A stretch of DNA of 64,000 nucleotides. Origin: Rhodoferax sp. (lineage in GTDB: Bacteria; Pseudomonadota; Gammaproteobacteria; Burkholderiales; Burkholderiaceae_C). Below, piece by piece: positions 8,866 to 18,896 of the stretch (positions within the stretch are counted from its first letter, which is position 1; every line of letters begins with the position of its first letter). Under the pieces are notes generated by a model. It was not told where the DNA came from. It did not search any database and saw nothing but the letters and a program-made list of their open reading frames with translations. The DNA lies in assembly GCA_031291295.1 (NCBI GenBank), contig JARLJI010000116.1:62001-126000 (forward strand), read 5' to 3'. Position numbers and translations under genes: made by a program.

Positions 8866-9654
8866 ATGAAAATCCTGATCTCCAATGACGACGGCTACCA
8901 GGCGTCCGGCATCGTGACGCTGTACGAGGCCCTCAAAGACGTGGCCGACGTCGAGGTGGTGGCGCCCGAACAGAACAACAGTGCCAAATCCAACGCGCTC
9001 ACGCTGCACTCTCCGCTTTACGTGAGCCAGGCGGCGAACGGCTTTCGCTACGTCAACGGCACGCCTGCCGACTGCGTGCACATCGCGCTGACCGGCTTGC
9101 TGGGCTATCGGCCGGACCTGGTGATCTCGGGCATCAATAACGGTGCGAACATGGGGGACGACACGATTTACTCCGGCACCGTGGGCGCGGCGATGGAAGG
9201 CTACCTGTTCGGCATTCCGGCGATTGCCATTTCGCAAGTCGAAAAGGGCTGGCGCGAGCTGGACGCCGCAACGCAAAAAGCGCGTGAACTGGTGCTGCAA
9301 ATGATTCGCGGCAGCCTGCTAGGCCTGGCGCCAGGTGCCGAGCCCTGGCTGCTCAACATCAATATTCCCAACCTGCCTTTGGGCCAGCTCAAACCATTGA
9401 AGATATGCCGCCTTGGGCGTCGGCATTCCGCCGAGCGGGTGATCACGCAGGACAGCCCGCGTGGTGAGACCATGTACTGGATCGGCGGTGCCGGGCCGGC
9501 CAAGGACGATGCCGAGGGCACGGATTTTCACGCGGCGCTGCAGGGGCATGTGACGGTCACGCCGCTGAAGGTGGACCTGACCGACCATGATCATTTGCAC
9601 TACTGGGCGCAGACGGCAGCCCGGCTGGCCGATAGCCGCGATGGGGTAGCCTGA
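8866..9654 (+). CDS. surE: 5'/3'-nucleotidase SurE
   Basis: SurE is a metal-dependent phosphatase for nucleoside monophosphates, linked to stationary-phase survival. The 262-aa protein begins [16 protein letters not shown], giving the acidic metal ligands D8 and D9. It also has [18 protein letters not shown] and [20 protein letters not shown], the other conserved blocks. The ATG at 8866 fits this conserved N-terminus. The gene overlaps pcm by TGATG, starting the surE-pcm-nlpD-rpoS order found across proteobacteria. Confidence 0.96.
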   Translation: MKILISNDDGYQASGIVTLYEALKDVADVEVVAPEQNNSAKSNALTLHSPLYVSQAANGFRYVNGTPADCVHIALTGLLGYRPDLVISGINNGANMGDDTIYSGTVGAAMEGYLFGIPAIAISQVEKGWRELDAATQKARELVLQMIRGSLLGLAPGAEPWLLNINIPNLPLGQLKPLKICRLGRRHSAERVITQDSPRGETMYWIGGAGPAKDDAEGTDFHAALQGHVTVTPLKVDLTDHDHLHYWAQTAARLADSRDGVA

Positions 9655-10457
9655 TGGCGCAGCGTCCGAGCTTTCCGGCCCGCATGGATTTATCGTCCCG
9701 CGCTCCAGTCGCTCCTAAAAATATAGCTAACAGTGCAGTCCATACAAGGGCTAGAGGCCAAAATGATGCAAAATCCGGATTGACACCGGCGGCGCAGGGT
9801 CATGGTCTGGATTCGCAGATAGTGCGCGAGCGGATGGTGCGCAAGCTGGCAGGTCAGGGCATCGCCGATCCCAATCTGCTGGCGGCAATGGGCGCCATCG
9901 AACGCCACCGGTTCGTGGACAGCGCGCTGGTGAACCAGGCCTATGAAGACACCAGCCTGCCTATCGGTCTGGGCCAGACGATTTCCAAGCCCAATGTGGT
10001 GGCGCGCATGATCGAGCTGCTGCTGCAGGGCCAGGATGAGGGGGCCATCAAAATGGGCCGCGTGCTGGAGGTGGGCACCGGCTGCGGCTACCAGGCGGCG
10101 GTGCTGGGCCGGCTCGCCCGTGAGGTCTACAGCATCGAGCGACTGCGCGGCCTGCACGACAAGGCGCGCGAGAACCTGCGGTCCTTTCGACTGGCCAACG
10201 TGCATCTGCTGTTTGGTGATGGCATGCAGGGATACGCCAAGGGGGCGCCGTATGCCGGCATCATTGCCGCGGCGGGCGGTCATGCGATCCCACCGGCCTG
10301 GATCGAGCAGCTTGCCGTCGGCGGGCGTATCGTGGCACCCATGGAGACGGCGGCGGGGCAGCAGGCGCTGGTTGTGGTGGACAAGCTCGAGCGGGGGTTA
10401 AAGCACAGCATTCTTGAGGCGGTCCACTTTGTCCCCTTAAAATCGGGTATCGCTTGA
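9654..10457 (+). CDS. pcm: Protein-L-isoaspartate O-methyltransferase, with a repeat-encoded N-terminal extension
   Basis: Pcm methylates isoaspartyl residues with SAM to start repair of aged proteins. The catalytic part begins near residue 55 (IVRERMVRKLAGQGI), with motif I VLEVGTGCGYQAAVL and the substrate-site TISKPNVVARM. At 267 aa it is about 50 residues longer than typical Pcm. The extra N-terminus (APKNIANSAVHTRARGQND and neighbours) is translated from a dispersed palindromic repeat at 9711-9766. The ATG overlaps the surE stop. A later start past the repeat cannot be excluded, but the overlap favours 9654. Confidence 0.92.
   Translation: MAQRPSFPARMDLSSRAPVAPKNIANSAVHTRARGQNDAKSGLTPAAQGHGLDSQIVRERMVRKLAGQGIADPNLLAAMGAIERHRFVDSALVNQAYEDTSLPIGLGQTISKPNVVARMIELLLQGQDEGAIKMGRVLEVGTGCGYQAAVLGRLAREVYSIERLRGLHDKARENLRSFRLANVHLLFGDGMQGYAKGAPYAGIIAAAGGHAIPPAWIEQLAVGGRIVAPMETAAGQQALVVVDKLERGLKHSILEAVHFVPLKSGIA
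9711..9766 (+). repeat. Dispersed two-hairpin element, copy in pcm
   Basis: The palindrome-first orientation reads ATATAGCT, a variable spacer, then CAAGGGCTAGAGGCC and an A/T tail. It lies wholly inside the pcm frame (about residues 20-38) and introduces no stop. Confidence 0.75.
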
Positions 10458-10468
10458 AGGGATTACAT

Positions 10469-11359
10469 ATGTTGGGGATTCGACGACAGGGATGGATGTT
10501 TGCGGTGGTACTGGCGATCGGGATGGGCTTGGTCGGATGCGCCTCGAAAGGCCCCAATTGGGCACCCGTCTCAGATCGCAGCGCCGGCACCGCCGGGGCC
10601 TCCGCCACGGATGCCAGCGGGGCCGTCAAACCGCTTCCGGGCAGCGAGAATGCCGGCAAACCCGGCTACTACACGGTGCGCCCCGGCGACACCATCATGC
10701 GCATCGGGCTGGACACCGGACAAGCCTGGCGTGATCTGGCGCGCTGGAACAATCTGGACAATCCCAACGTGATCGAAGTCGGGCAGGTTCTGCGCGTCGT
10801 GCCGCCCGTGGGTGAGTCGGTGGCCGTGGCCAAGCCCGTGCCCTCATCTTCCGTGACGCCTGTGACGGCCGCGTCACCTGCAGCGGCCGCCAGTGCGGCC
10901 AAATCGCCGGCACCGGTCGTCGCCGCCATTGCGCCGACGCCCGTCCCCCTGCCGGCGCCGACACCCGCGCCTGCGCCGGGCAGCGATGACGACATTGCCT
11001 GGATCTGGCCGACCCATGGCGGGCCCTTGCTGGCAGGTTTTGATGACGCCAAAAACAAGGGTGTGGATATTGGCGGCAAGGCCGGAGAGCCGGTGCTGGC
11101 CGCCGCCGACGGCCGTGTGGTGTACGCGGGTGCGGGATTGCGCGGCTATGGCAATCTGGTTATCCTCAAACACAACAACACGTATCTGACCGCGTACGCG
11201 CACAATCAGGTTCTGCTGGTCAAGGAAGACCAGACCGTACGCAAGGGTCAGAAAATTGCCGAAATGGGTAACAGCGATGCCGAACGCGTGAAGCTGCATT
11301 TCGAAATCAGACGCCAGGGCAAGCCAGTCGATCCGACCAAGTATCTTCCACCAAGGTAA
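10469..11359 (+). CDS. nlpD: LysM/M23 lipoprotein, amidase-activator type (NlpD)
   Basis: NlpD-type outer-membrane lipoproteins activate cell-wall amidases at division. The 296-aa product has a lipoprotein signal with lipobox LVGC (Cys24), a LysM domain at about 66-110 (YYTVRPGDTIMRIG), a Pro/Ala-rich linker and a C-terminal LytM/M23 domain. The zinc ligands of active M23 peptidases look missing: KNKGVDIGG replaces the usual HxGxD, and KLHFEIR has only one His. This fits an activator rather than a hydrolase. AAGGGA at 10457-10462 supports the ATG at 10469. rpoS begins 6 bp downstream, and in other bacteria a major rpoS promoter lies within nlpD. Confidence 0.93.
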   Translation: MLGIRRQGWMFAVVLAIGMGLVGCASKGPNWAPVSDRSAGTAGASATDASGAVKPLPGSENAGKPGYYTVRPGDTIMRIGLDTGQAWRDLARWNNLDNPNVIEVGQVLRVVPPVGESVAVAKPVPSSSVTPVTAASPAAAASAAKSPAPVVAAIAPTPVPLPAPTPAPAPGSDDDIAWIWPTHGGPLLAGFDDAKNKGVDIGGKAGEPVLAAADGRVVYAGAGLRGYGNLVILKHNNTYLTAYAHNQVLLVKEDQTVRKGQKIAEMGNSDAERVKLHFEIRRQGKPVDPTKYLPPR

Positions 11360-11365
11360 GCTTCC

Positions 11366-12379
11366 ATGAAAAAGCGCAGCGGACTCGTCAATACCGATGG
11401 CCCGAATGCGCTTGACGGCGGTGCGCTTGCGAGCAAAATGCCGCCGGCCCGCGACGAGCTGGCAAGTTCTGCTATTGATTCAGGAGCGGGTGAGCTGGCC
11501 CGGGATGTCCCCGCCGATTTTCCCGGAGAGTCCAGCGACGCGCTCACCCTGTACCTGCGCGACGTGCGGCGTACCGAGCTGTTCAGCCCCGAAGAAGAGT
11601 TTGCCATCGCGACGCGCGCGCGCGCCGGCGACTTCGTGGCGCGCCAGTCGATGATCGAGCACAACTTGCGCCTCGTGGTGAGCATCGCCAAGCGCTATCT
11701 GGGCCGTGGCGTGCCGCTGTCGGACCTGATCGAGGAAGGCAACCTGGGCCTGATGCATGCCATCGACAAGTTCGAGCCCGACCGGGGCTTCCGGTTTTCC
11801 ACCTATGCGACCTGGTGGATTCGCCAGTCGGTCGAGCGCGCCGTGATGAACCAGGGACGCGTCATCCGGCTGCCGGTGCATGTGATTCGCGAGTTGCAGC
11901 AGGTGCTGCGCGCGCGCCGTGTGCTTGAAAACGACGAGACTTTTGTGGCCACACGGCCCGATGGCGTGCGCGTGGAGGATGTGGCCGCCTTGCTGGGGCG
12001 CGACGTGCACGAGGTGGCCGATTTGCTCTCGCTCGCGGAATCGCCGCGCTCGCTGGACGCCGCCATGGACAAGTCGGAGGACGACCACTCGCTGGGCGAC
12101 ACCATGCCCGACAATCTTGCCGTGGACCCGACCGATACGGCCCAGACGCATCAGGTGGAGCGCCTGGTGGGCGGCTGGATCGACGCCCTGACGCACCGCG
12201 AGAAAGAAGTGCTGGAGGGCCGCTTCGGCCTGCACGACCGCGAACCCGAAACCCTCGAAGTGCTGAGCGACCGCCTGGGCCTGACGCGCGAGCGCGTGCG
12301 CCAGATCCAGAACGAAGCCCTGCTCAAGCTCAAGCGGCATCTGACCCGCAGCGGGATCGGCAAGGAAGCTTTTCTCTAG
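11366..12379 (+). CDS. rpoS: RNA polymerase sigma factor RpoS
   Basis: RpoS is the stationary-phase and general-stress sigma factor. The 337-aa protein has region 1.2 (DALTLYLRDVRRTELFSPEEE), region 2 (HNLRLVVSIAKRYLGRG, then the -10-recognition stretch FSTYATWWIRQSVERA), region 3 and region 4 (LTRERVRQIQNEALLKLK). The first 60 residues are variable. Its place after nlpD separates it from rpoD. Control through nlpD-internal promoters is likely from other species but not shown here. Confidence 0.95.
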   Translation: MKKRSGLVNTDGPNALDGGALASKMPPARDELASSAIDSGAGELARDVPADFPGESSDALTLYLRDVRRTELFSPEEEFAIATRARAGDFVARQSMIEHNLRLVVSIAKRYLGRGVPLSDLIEEGNLGLMHAIDKFEPDRGFRFSTYATWWIRQSVERAVMNQGRVIRLPVHVIRELQQVLRARRVLENDETFVATRPDGVRVEDVAALLGRDVHEVADLLSLAESPRSLDAAMDKSEDDHSLGDTMPDNLAVDPTDTAQTHQVERLVGGWIDALTHREKEVLEGRFGLHDREPETLEVLSDRLGLTRERVRQIQNEALLKLKRHLTRSGIGKEAFL

Positions 12380-12409
12380 CGTGAACAGGTCCGGGTGGTG
12401 CGGGCCTGA

Positions 12410-12415
12410 GACAAT
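12410..12415 (+). promoter_or_regulatory. Candidate -10 box of rlmD (leaderless)
   Basis: GACAAT ends six bases before the rlmD ATG at 12422, so initiation at normal spacing would fall on or next to the start codon. No Shine-Dalgarno is seen. Confidence 0.35.
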
Positions 12416-12421
12416 CCGGGC

Positions 12422-13843
12422 ATGACCGATTTCACAGACAAAAAATCAAGCTATCCCGCCGACTGGCTGTTGGTCGAATCGCTCGACATGGAGGCCCAGG
12501 GCGTGGCCCACAAGCCCGACGGCAAGGTGGTGTTCATCGAAGGAGCGCTGCCATTCGAGCTGGTAACGGCCAACATCAACCGCAAGAAGAGCAGCTACGA
12601 GCAGGCCACGGTGATGGCCATTCACCGCGAATCGTCGCAGCGCGTCAAGCCCGGCTGCCCTCATTTCGGCTTGCACGAAGGGGCCTGCGGCGGCTGCAAG
12701 ATGCAGCATCTGCATATCGGTGCGCAGGTGGCCATCAAGCAGCGCGTGCTGGAAGACAATCTCTGGCACCTTGGCAAGGTCAAACCTGACAGCATCCTGC
12801 GCCCGATCGAAGGCCCGGCGTGGGGCTACCGTTACCGGGCGCGGCTGTCGGTGCGCCATGTGCGCAAGAAAGACACGGTACTGGTGGGGTTCCATGAACG
12901 CAAGAGCCGCTACGTGGCCGACATGAAGGAGTGCCACGTCCTGCCGCCAAAGGTGAGCGCACTGCTGCTGCCGCTGCGCGGACTGATCGGCGCCATGCAG
13001 GCGCGCGAAACCTGCCCGCAGATTGAACTGGCGATGGGTGATATGGGCGGCGGCCATGAAGACGTCATTGCGCTGGTGCTGCGCCACCTGGAGCCGCTGA
13101 GCGCCGCGGATATCGATCTGCTGCAAGCGTTTGCAAGCGCCCATCCGGGCGTGCAGTGGTGGCTGCAGCCCGCGGGGCCGGAAACCGTGCATTTGCTGCA
13201 GGACGGTGGTCCCCAACTGGCCTATACGTTGCCCGAGTTCGGCATCACCATGCCATTCAAGCCGACCGACTTCACTCAGGTGAATCCGGCCATTAACCGC
13301 GTGCTGGTGAGCCGTGCACTGCGACTGCTGGATGCGCAACGGCATGAGAGGGTGATTGACTGGTTTTGCGGGCTGGGCAATTTCACGCTGCCGCTGGCGA
13401 CCCAGGCGGGCGCGGTGCTGGGCGTCGAGGGCAGCGAGACCCTGGTGGCGCGCTCCCGCCAAAACTATGAGTTGAATCGGGCGGCAGCCCTTGATGGCTA
13501 TTCACTGTCAGCTACCGAATTTGTAGCGCGCAACCTGTTCGAAATGACACCGGCGCTGCTCGTGGCGGATGGTGCGGCCGACAAATGGCTGGTGGACCCG
13601 CCGCGCGAGGGGGCGTTTGCACTGTTCAAGGCGCTGGCCGATTTGCAGCAGCAGCCCGAACTGCGTACGGACTGGGTGCCGCCCAGGCGCATCGTCTACG
13701 TCAGCTGCAACCCGGCCACGCTGGCGCGCGACGCCAACGTGCTGGTGCACCTGGCCGGGTACCGCTGTGCGGCGGCGGGCGTGGTCAACATGTTTCCGCA
13801 TACCGCGCACGTGGAGAGCATGGCGGTGTTCGAGCTGGCATAA
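12422..13843 (+). CDS. rlmD: 23S rRNA (uracil-1939-C5)-methyltransferase RlmD
   Basis: RlmD (formerly RumA) methylates U1939 of 23S rRNA with SAM. The 473-aa protein has a TRAM-like N-terminal RNA-binding domain and the 4Fe-4S cysteine cluster [18 protein letters not shown] with a further Cys in KECHVLP. The C-terminal methyltransferase has [13 protein letters not shown] (motif I) and the catalytic [12 protein letters not shown]. Residues 353-369 overlap a dispersed repeat. A strong bidirectional terminator follows. Confidence 0.94.
   Translation: MTDFTDKKSSYPADWLLVESLDMEAQGVAHKPDGKVVFIEGALPFELVTANINRKKSSYEQATVMAIHRESSQRVKPGCPHFGLHEGACGGCKMQHLHIGAQVAIKQRVLEDNLWHLGKVKPDSILRPIEGPAWGYRYRARLSVRHVRKKDTVLVGFHERKSRYVADMKECHVLPPKVSALLLPLRGLIGAMQARETCPQIELAMGDMGGGHEDVIALVLRHLEPLSAADIDLLQAFASAHPGVQWWLQPAGPETVHLLQDGGPQLAYTLPEFGITMPFKPTDFTQVNPAINRVLVSRALRLLDAQRHERVIDWFCGLGNFTLPLATQAGAVLGVEGSETLVARSRQNYELNRAAALDGYSLSATEFVARNLFEMTPALLVADGAADKWLVDPPREGAFALFKALADLQQQPELRTDWVPPRRIVYVSCNPATLARDANVLVHLAGYRCAAAGVVNMFPHTAHVESMAVFELA
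13480..13528 (+). repeat. Dispersed two-hairpin element, copy in rlmD
   Basis: Core-first orientation: GGCGGCAGCCCTTGATGG, spacer, then GCTACCGAATTTGTAGC as the terminal palindrome. It is in frame inside rlmD, between methyltransferase motifs. The downstream [11 protein letters not shown] is probably native sequence, so the exact 3' border is uncertain. Confidence 0.55.
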
Positions 13844-13870
13844 AAAAGGGCTGCGCAAGCAGCCCTTTTT
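13844..13870. terminator. Bidirectional terminator between rlmD and the Bax-inhibitor gene
   Basis: GGGCTGC/GCAGCCC closes a GCAA tetraloop, with AAAAAA before and TTTTT after. It serves the convergent rlmD (plus) and the Bax-inhibitor-like gene (minus). Confidence 0.9.
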
Positions 13871-13890
13871 GAAGTGGCAGGAGGAGCGTA

Positions 13891-14592
13891 TCAGTCGCGC
13901 TGGCCGCCAAAGATGCCCAACAGCGCCAGCAGGCTCTGGAACACGTTGAACAGGTCCAGGTACAACGCCAGCGTGGCGCTGATGTAGTTGGTCTCGCCAC
14001 CGTCAAGAATGCGCTTGAGGTCGTACAGCATGAAGGCGCTGAAGATCCCGATGGCGGCGACCGAGACGGCCATCATGCCGGCGGTGGAGCCGACAAAGAT
14101 GTTGATGATGCTGCCGATCAGCAACACCACGACGCCGACAAACAGCCATTTGCCCAGGCCGGACAAGTCGCGCTTGACGACGCTGGCCAGGCTGGCCATC
14201 ACAAAGAACACACCGGCCGTGCCGCCAAAGGCCGTCATGATCAGCTCGGGCCCGTTCTTGAAGCCCAGGATGGCCGCAATCATGCGCGACAGCATCAGGC
14301 CCATGAAGAAGGTAAAGCCCAGCAGGATGGGTACGCCGGTTGCCGAGTTTTTGGTCTTCTCGACGGCGAACATCAGGCCGAAGGCGCCGATCATGAACAC
14401 CATCAGGCCCATGCCGCCGGTCAGCGAGCGGGTGATGCCGGTGGAGACACCGAGCCAGGCGCCCAGCACGGTCGGAACCAGACTCAACGCCAGCAGCCAG
14501 TAGGTGTTGCGCATCACCTTGTTGCGCTGTTCCTGCGAGAGGGCATAGCCATAGCCCGCGCCCTGTCCAATGGGTTGCACTTGATCAATCAT
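13891..14592 (-). CDS. Bax inhibitor-1/YccA family membrane protein
   Basis: This 233-aa protein has seven hydrophobic segments and the BI-1/YccA pattern: the N-terminal RNKVMRNTYWLLALSLVPTVLGAW, a central VFFVMASLASVVKRDLSGLGKWL, and the C-terminal DLKRILDGGETNYISATLALYLDLFNVFQSLLxLLG ending with a conserved acidic residue. Bacterial members are inner-membrane proteins. The E. coli relative YccA modulates the FtsH protease, and others act as ion leak channels. The start at 14592 has AAGGAG upstream. Confidence 0.9.
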   Translation of the reverse strand: MIDQVQPIGQGAGYGYALSQEQRNKVMRNTYWLLALSLVPTVLGAWLGVSTGITRSLTGGMGLMVFMIGAFGLMFAVEKTKNSATGVPILLGFTFFMGLMLSRMIAAILGFKNGPELIMTAFGGTAGVFFVMASLASVVKRDLSGLGKWLFVGVVVLLIGSIINIFVGSTAGMMAVSVAAIGIFSAFMLYDLKRILDGGETNYISATLALYLDLFNVFQSLLALLGIFGGQRD

Positions 14593-14775
14593 GGTTTCGA
14601 CTCCTTCAACACTGTACATACAGCTAAGGGCATTCTAGGGCGATTCAAGGGCTCGCCGGGAATGCCGCGCGCAACGCTTCCTGTTTTTTGTAAGGTTACC
14701 TTGTGCCGCGCTGGCATGCCAAACCAGAGCGCAGCCGTTATGCTTGGAACTTTAGTCACTGTTACCTGTGTAATC

Positions 14776-15183
14776 ATGAAAAACAAACCTGTTCTGGAAC
14801 TCGCCGATATCAAGAAAATTGCCGCCGCCGCGGAAGCCGAAGCCCTGCGAAACAACTGGGCCGTGAGCATTGCGATCGTGGATGACGGCGGACACTTGCT
14901 GTGGCTGCAGCGGCTGGACGGCGCGGCACCCCTGTCCGCCCATATTGCGCCGGCCAAGGCACACACCGCGGCGCTGGGACGCCGCGACAGCAAAGTCTAC
15001 GAAGACATGATCAATGGCGGACGTGCGTCGTTCCTGAGCGCGCCTGATCTGCGGGGCATGCTCGAAGGTGGCGTACCGGCCATGAAGGACGGGCAGTGCC
15101 TGGGTGCTGTCGGGGTCAGCGGCGTGAAGTCCAGCGAAGATGTTCAGGTCGCGCGGGCCGGTCTGGCGGCTATCGGCCTGTAA
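14776..15183 (+). CDS. GlcG/HbpS family heme-binding-like protein
   Basis: This 135-aa protein matches the GlcG/HbpS (PF03928) fold: AIVDDGGHLLWLQRLDGA, then AKAHTAALGRRDSK and GGVPAMKDGQCLGAVGVSG. Family members are small octameric proteins found with glycolate or propanediol genes or as extracellular heme binders. No such partners are adjacent here, so the role is unknown. The ATG at 14776 is the natural N-terminus; a longer in-frame extension toward 14575 would overlap the divergent gene and has no family support. Confidence 0.82.
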   Translation: MKNKPVLELADIKKIAAAAEAEALRNNWAVSIAIVDDGGHLLWLQRLDGAAPLSAHIAPAKAHTAALGRRDSKVYEDMINGGRASFLSAPDLRGMLEGGVPAMKDGQCLGAVGVSGVKSSEDVQVARAGLAAIGL

Positions 15184-15401
15184 ACCTGTCTGTCCGGGGA
15201 TGGTTGCGGCGCCTGGGTGGCGACGGCCGGGAAAGCCCATGAGCTGCTCGCTGGCAATGACGCGCCGCTTGATGGTCATCATTAAGATGCATAAAATATG
15301 AATCTATGAAGATACCCATCTTTCGCGCAGGGTGGGGCTGGGTACTGTAATACTGGGTTGCTGGAGTTTTAGCCGCAATCTGTCTGGTTTGGAGGTAATG
15401 A

Positions 15402-16856
<1,455 letters not shown>

Positions 16857-16876
16857 TGAATGAACCAAGGAAAACC

Positions 16877-17647
16877 ATGAAACCATCGGAACCCCTGCTG
16901 GAGGTGCGTGATCTGCGCGTCGATGTGGGCGAGCAAAACGTCCTGAAGTCGGTGTCGCTGGCGGTGCCGGCCGGCGCGCTGGTGGTGCTGATGGGCGCCA
17001 ACGGCAGCGGCAAGAGCACGCTCGGCCTGACACTGGCGGGTCATCCGCGCTACAAGGTGGTGTCCGGCGAGGCGCGCTTTGGCGGGCAGGATCTGCTGCC
17101 GCTAAGCCCCGAGGCGCGCGCACGCGCCGGCCTGTTCGTGTCGTTTCAGGCGCCGCCCGATATTCCGGGCGTGAAGAACGGGTTGTTCATCCGCAGCGCG
17201 CTCAACGCAGTGCGCGAATCGCGCAGTGAGTCGCCGCTCGATGCCTTCGATTTTCTGGCGAGCGCCCGCACCGCGGCTGCCGAATTGGGCCTGCCCGATG
17301 CGATGCTGAACCGGCCCGTCAACGACGGGTTTTCGGGCGGAGAGCGCAAGCGCAACGAACTGCTGCAACTGGCGCTGCTCAAGCCCCGGCTGGCGCTGCT
17401 CGACGAGATCGACTCTGGCATGGACGTCGATGGCGTGCGTGCCGTCGTCCGGCTGGTGCAGTCGCTGCGCGCGCAGGGCACGGCCTTTGTCGTGGTGTCG
17501 CACTATCTGCAATTGATCGAATCGCTGGAGCCCGACTCGGTGCATCGGCTCGATCAGGGCGCCATTGTCGAGGACGGTGGACTGGCGCTGGCGCGCGACA
17601 TCGCGCGCACCGGCTTTGTGCGGGCACCGGCGCTGGCGGAGGCATGA
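16877..17647 (+). CDS. sufC: Fe-S cluster assembly ATPase SufC
   Basis: SufC is the ABC-type ATPase of the SufBC2D scaffold. Walker A GANGSGKST, the ABC signature FSGGERKRNE and Walker B LALLDEIDSGMDVDG are all present, and SHYLQL gives the switch His. The ATG at 16877 has AAGGA nearby and fits the family N-terminus (LLEVRDLRVDV). An ATGATG at 16853-16858 overlapping the sufB stop would add eight residues and is a real alternative. Confidence 0.93.
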   Translation: MKPSEPLLEVRDLRVDVGEQNVLKSVSLAVPAGALVVLMGANGSGKSTLGLTLAGHPRYKVVSGEARFGGQDLLPLSPEARARAGLFVSFQAPPDIPGVKNGLFIRSALNAVRESRSESPLDAFDFLASARTAAAELGLPDAMLNRPVNDGFSGGERKRNELLQLALLKPRLALLDEIDSGMDVDGVRAVVRLVQSLRAQGTAFVVVSHYLQLIESLEPDSVHRLDQGAIVEDGGLALARDIARTGFVRAPALAEA

Positions 17648-17651
17648 ACGC

Positions 17652-18896
17652 ATGAATCACGCGCGCGCTGAAGGTTTGACCGCCAGGGAGCGACTGGCTT
17701 CCATCGGCTGGGTTCCGGGCCGGTCCGAGTATTTTCGCCATTTGCCGCCACCCGGCATGGGGGTGTGGCTGGGCGAGGGCAGCGAGATGTCCGCTGCCGA
17801 TCCATTAGCGAAAGAATCTGCCGACGCCGGCTGGAAGCTCGAGTTACTCGGTAGCGCGCGCCAGGGCCTTGTCGAGGCCCAGTGGCTCGATGCGGCGGAT
17901 GCCACGCAGCGCAGCCAACTGTTTGCGGGGATTGCAGCGCCGGGCGACAGCGATGCCGATCGCTTCGCATGGGCGCACCAGGCCATGTGCCGTCGCGGGC
18001 TGCGCCTGCGCATCGGCGGCGGGAAGGTGGGTGCGGACGGCGGGCCAGGCGAGACCGTTTCGCTGGCACTGCGACGCCAGGCGCAAGCGGCCCTGGAAGC
18101 GCCCACGCTGGTGATTGACGTGCTGCCTGGCACGCACTGCGTGTTGCTCGAGACGCATGAGCACGGGGCGCACATGGATGCCGTCGTGCAGAACCTTGAC
18201 GTTCACATCACGCTGGGCGCAGGCGCCAGCCTGCAGCATCTGCGCGTGGCCACGCCGGGGCAGGGCGACCGCATCGCGCACCGCGTGCACGCCCGCCTGG
18301 GCCGTGGCGCCCGCTACGATCAGGCGCTCATCGCCAGCGGCAGCAGCTACCACTTGCAGCGCACCGAACTGGATCTGCATGCCGCGCAAGGCTCGGCGCG
18401 AACCGGTGCCGCACTCTTCGCGGCGGGCACGGCGCTGGAGCAGCAAGTAGAGGTGCTGCATGGCGGCGCCGACACGACCAGCGACGTCGAGGCCCTCGTG
18501 CTGGCCAGCGGCAAGGCGCGCGGCGTTGTGAACGCCTATAGCCGCATCGCGGCCGGTGCGGACGAGGCATCGGTGCGCCAGCGGCTCAGCGGAATCCCCA
18601 CGGACGGCCAGCCCCGGCTGGTGCTGCGTCCGCATCTAGAAATCAACCACGACAAGGTGCAGGCGGTGCATGGTGCGACCTGGGGCGCGTTGCCCGAGGA
18701 CGCGCTGTTCTACGCCCGCCAGCGCGGCCTCGATGAGAGCAGTGCGCGCGCCTTGATCATCGAAGGGTTGCTGACGGCGCTGCTCGAACGCAGCCTGGGC
18801 GCCCCTGAGGTGTTGCAGACACTGGGCGTCCATGCGTTGCTCGGCAACGCAGTGGCCCGTTATCTGGCCGCAGGCAAGGAGCTGTCGCATGAGTGA
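17652..18896 (+). CDS. sufD: Fe-S cluster assembly protein SufD
   Basis: SufD is the SufB-like partner in SufBC2D, involved in iron entry. The 414-aa protein is clearly related in its C-terminal half: LEINHDKVQAVHGATWGALPEDALFYARQRGLDESSARALIIEG, broken here by the usual SufD pattern, with conserved His in VQAVHGAT. The N-terminal half is divergent, as is usual for SufD. Its ATG at 17652 follows sufC by four bases and its stop overlaps the sufS start. Confidence 0.92.
   Translation: MNHARAEGLTARERLASIGWVPGRSEYFRHLPPPGMGVWLGEGSEMSAADPLAKESADAGWKLELLGSARQGLVEAQWLDAADATQRSQLFAGIAAPGDSDADRFAWAHQAMCRRGLRLRIGGGKVGADGGPGETVSLALRRQAQAALEAPTLVIDVLPGTHCVLLETHEHGAHMDAVVQNLDVHITLGAGASLQHLRVATPGQGDRIAHRVHARLGRGARYDQALIASGSSYHLQRTELDLHAAQGSARTGAALFAAGTALEQQVEVLHGGADTTSDVEALVLASGKARGVVNAYSRIAAGADEASVRQRLSGIPTDGQPRLVLRPHLEINHDKVQAVHGATWGALPEDALFYARQRGLDESSARALIIEGLLTALLERSLGAPEVLQTLGVHALLGNAVARYLAAGKELSHE

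Noticed and set aside
11465-11500. Possible element copy near the rpoS N-terminus (TCTGCTATTGATTCAGGAGC)
   Set aside because: Only the terminal half resembles the element, the core spacing is wrong, and the rpoS N-terminus is naturally variable.
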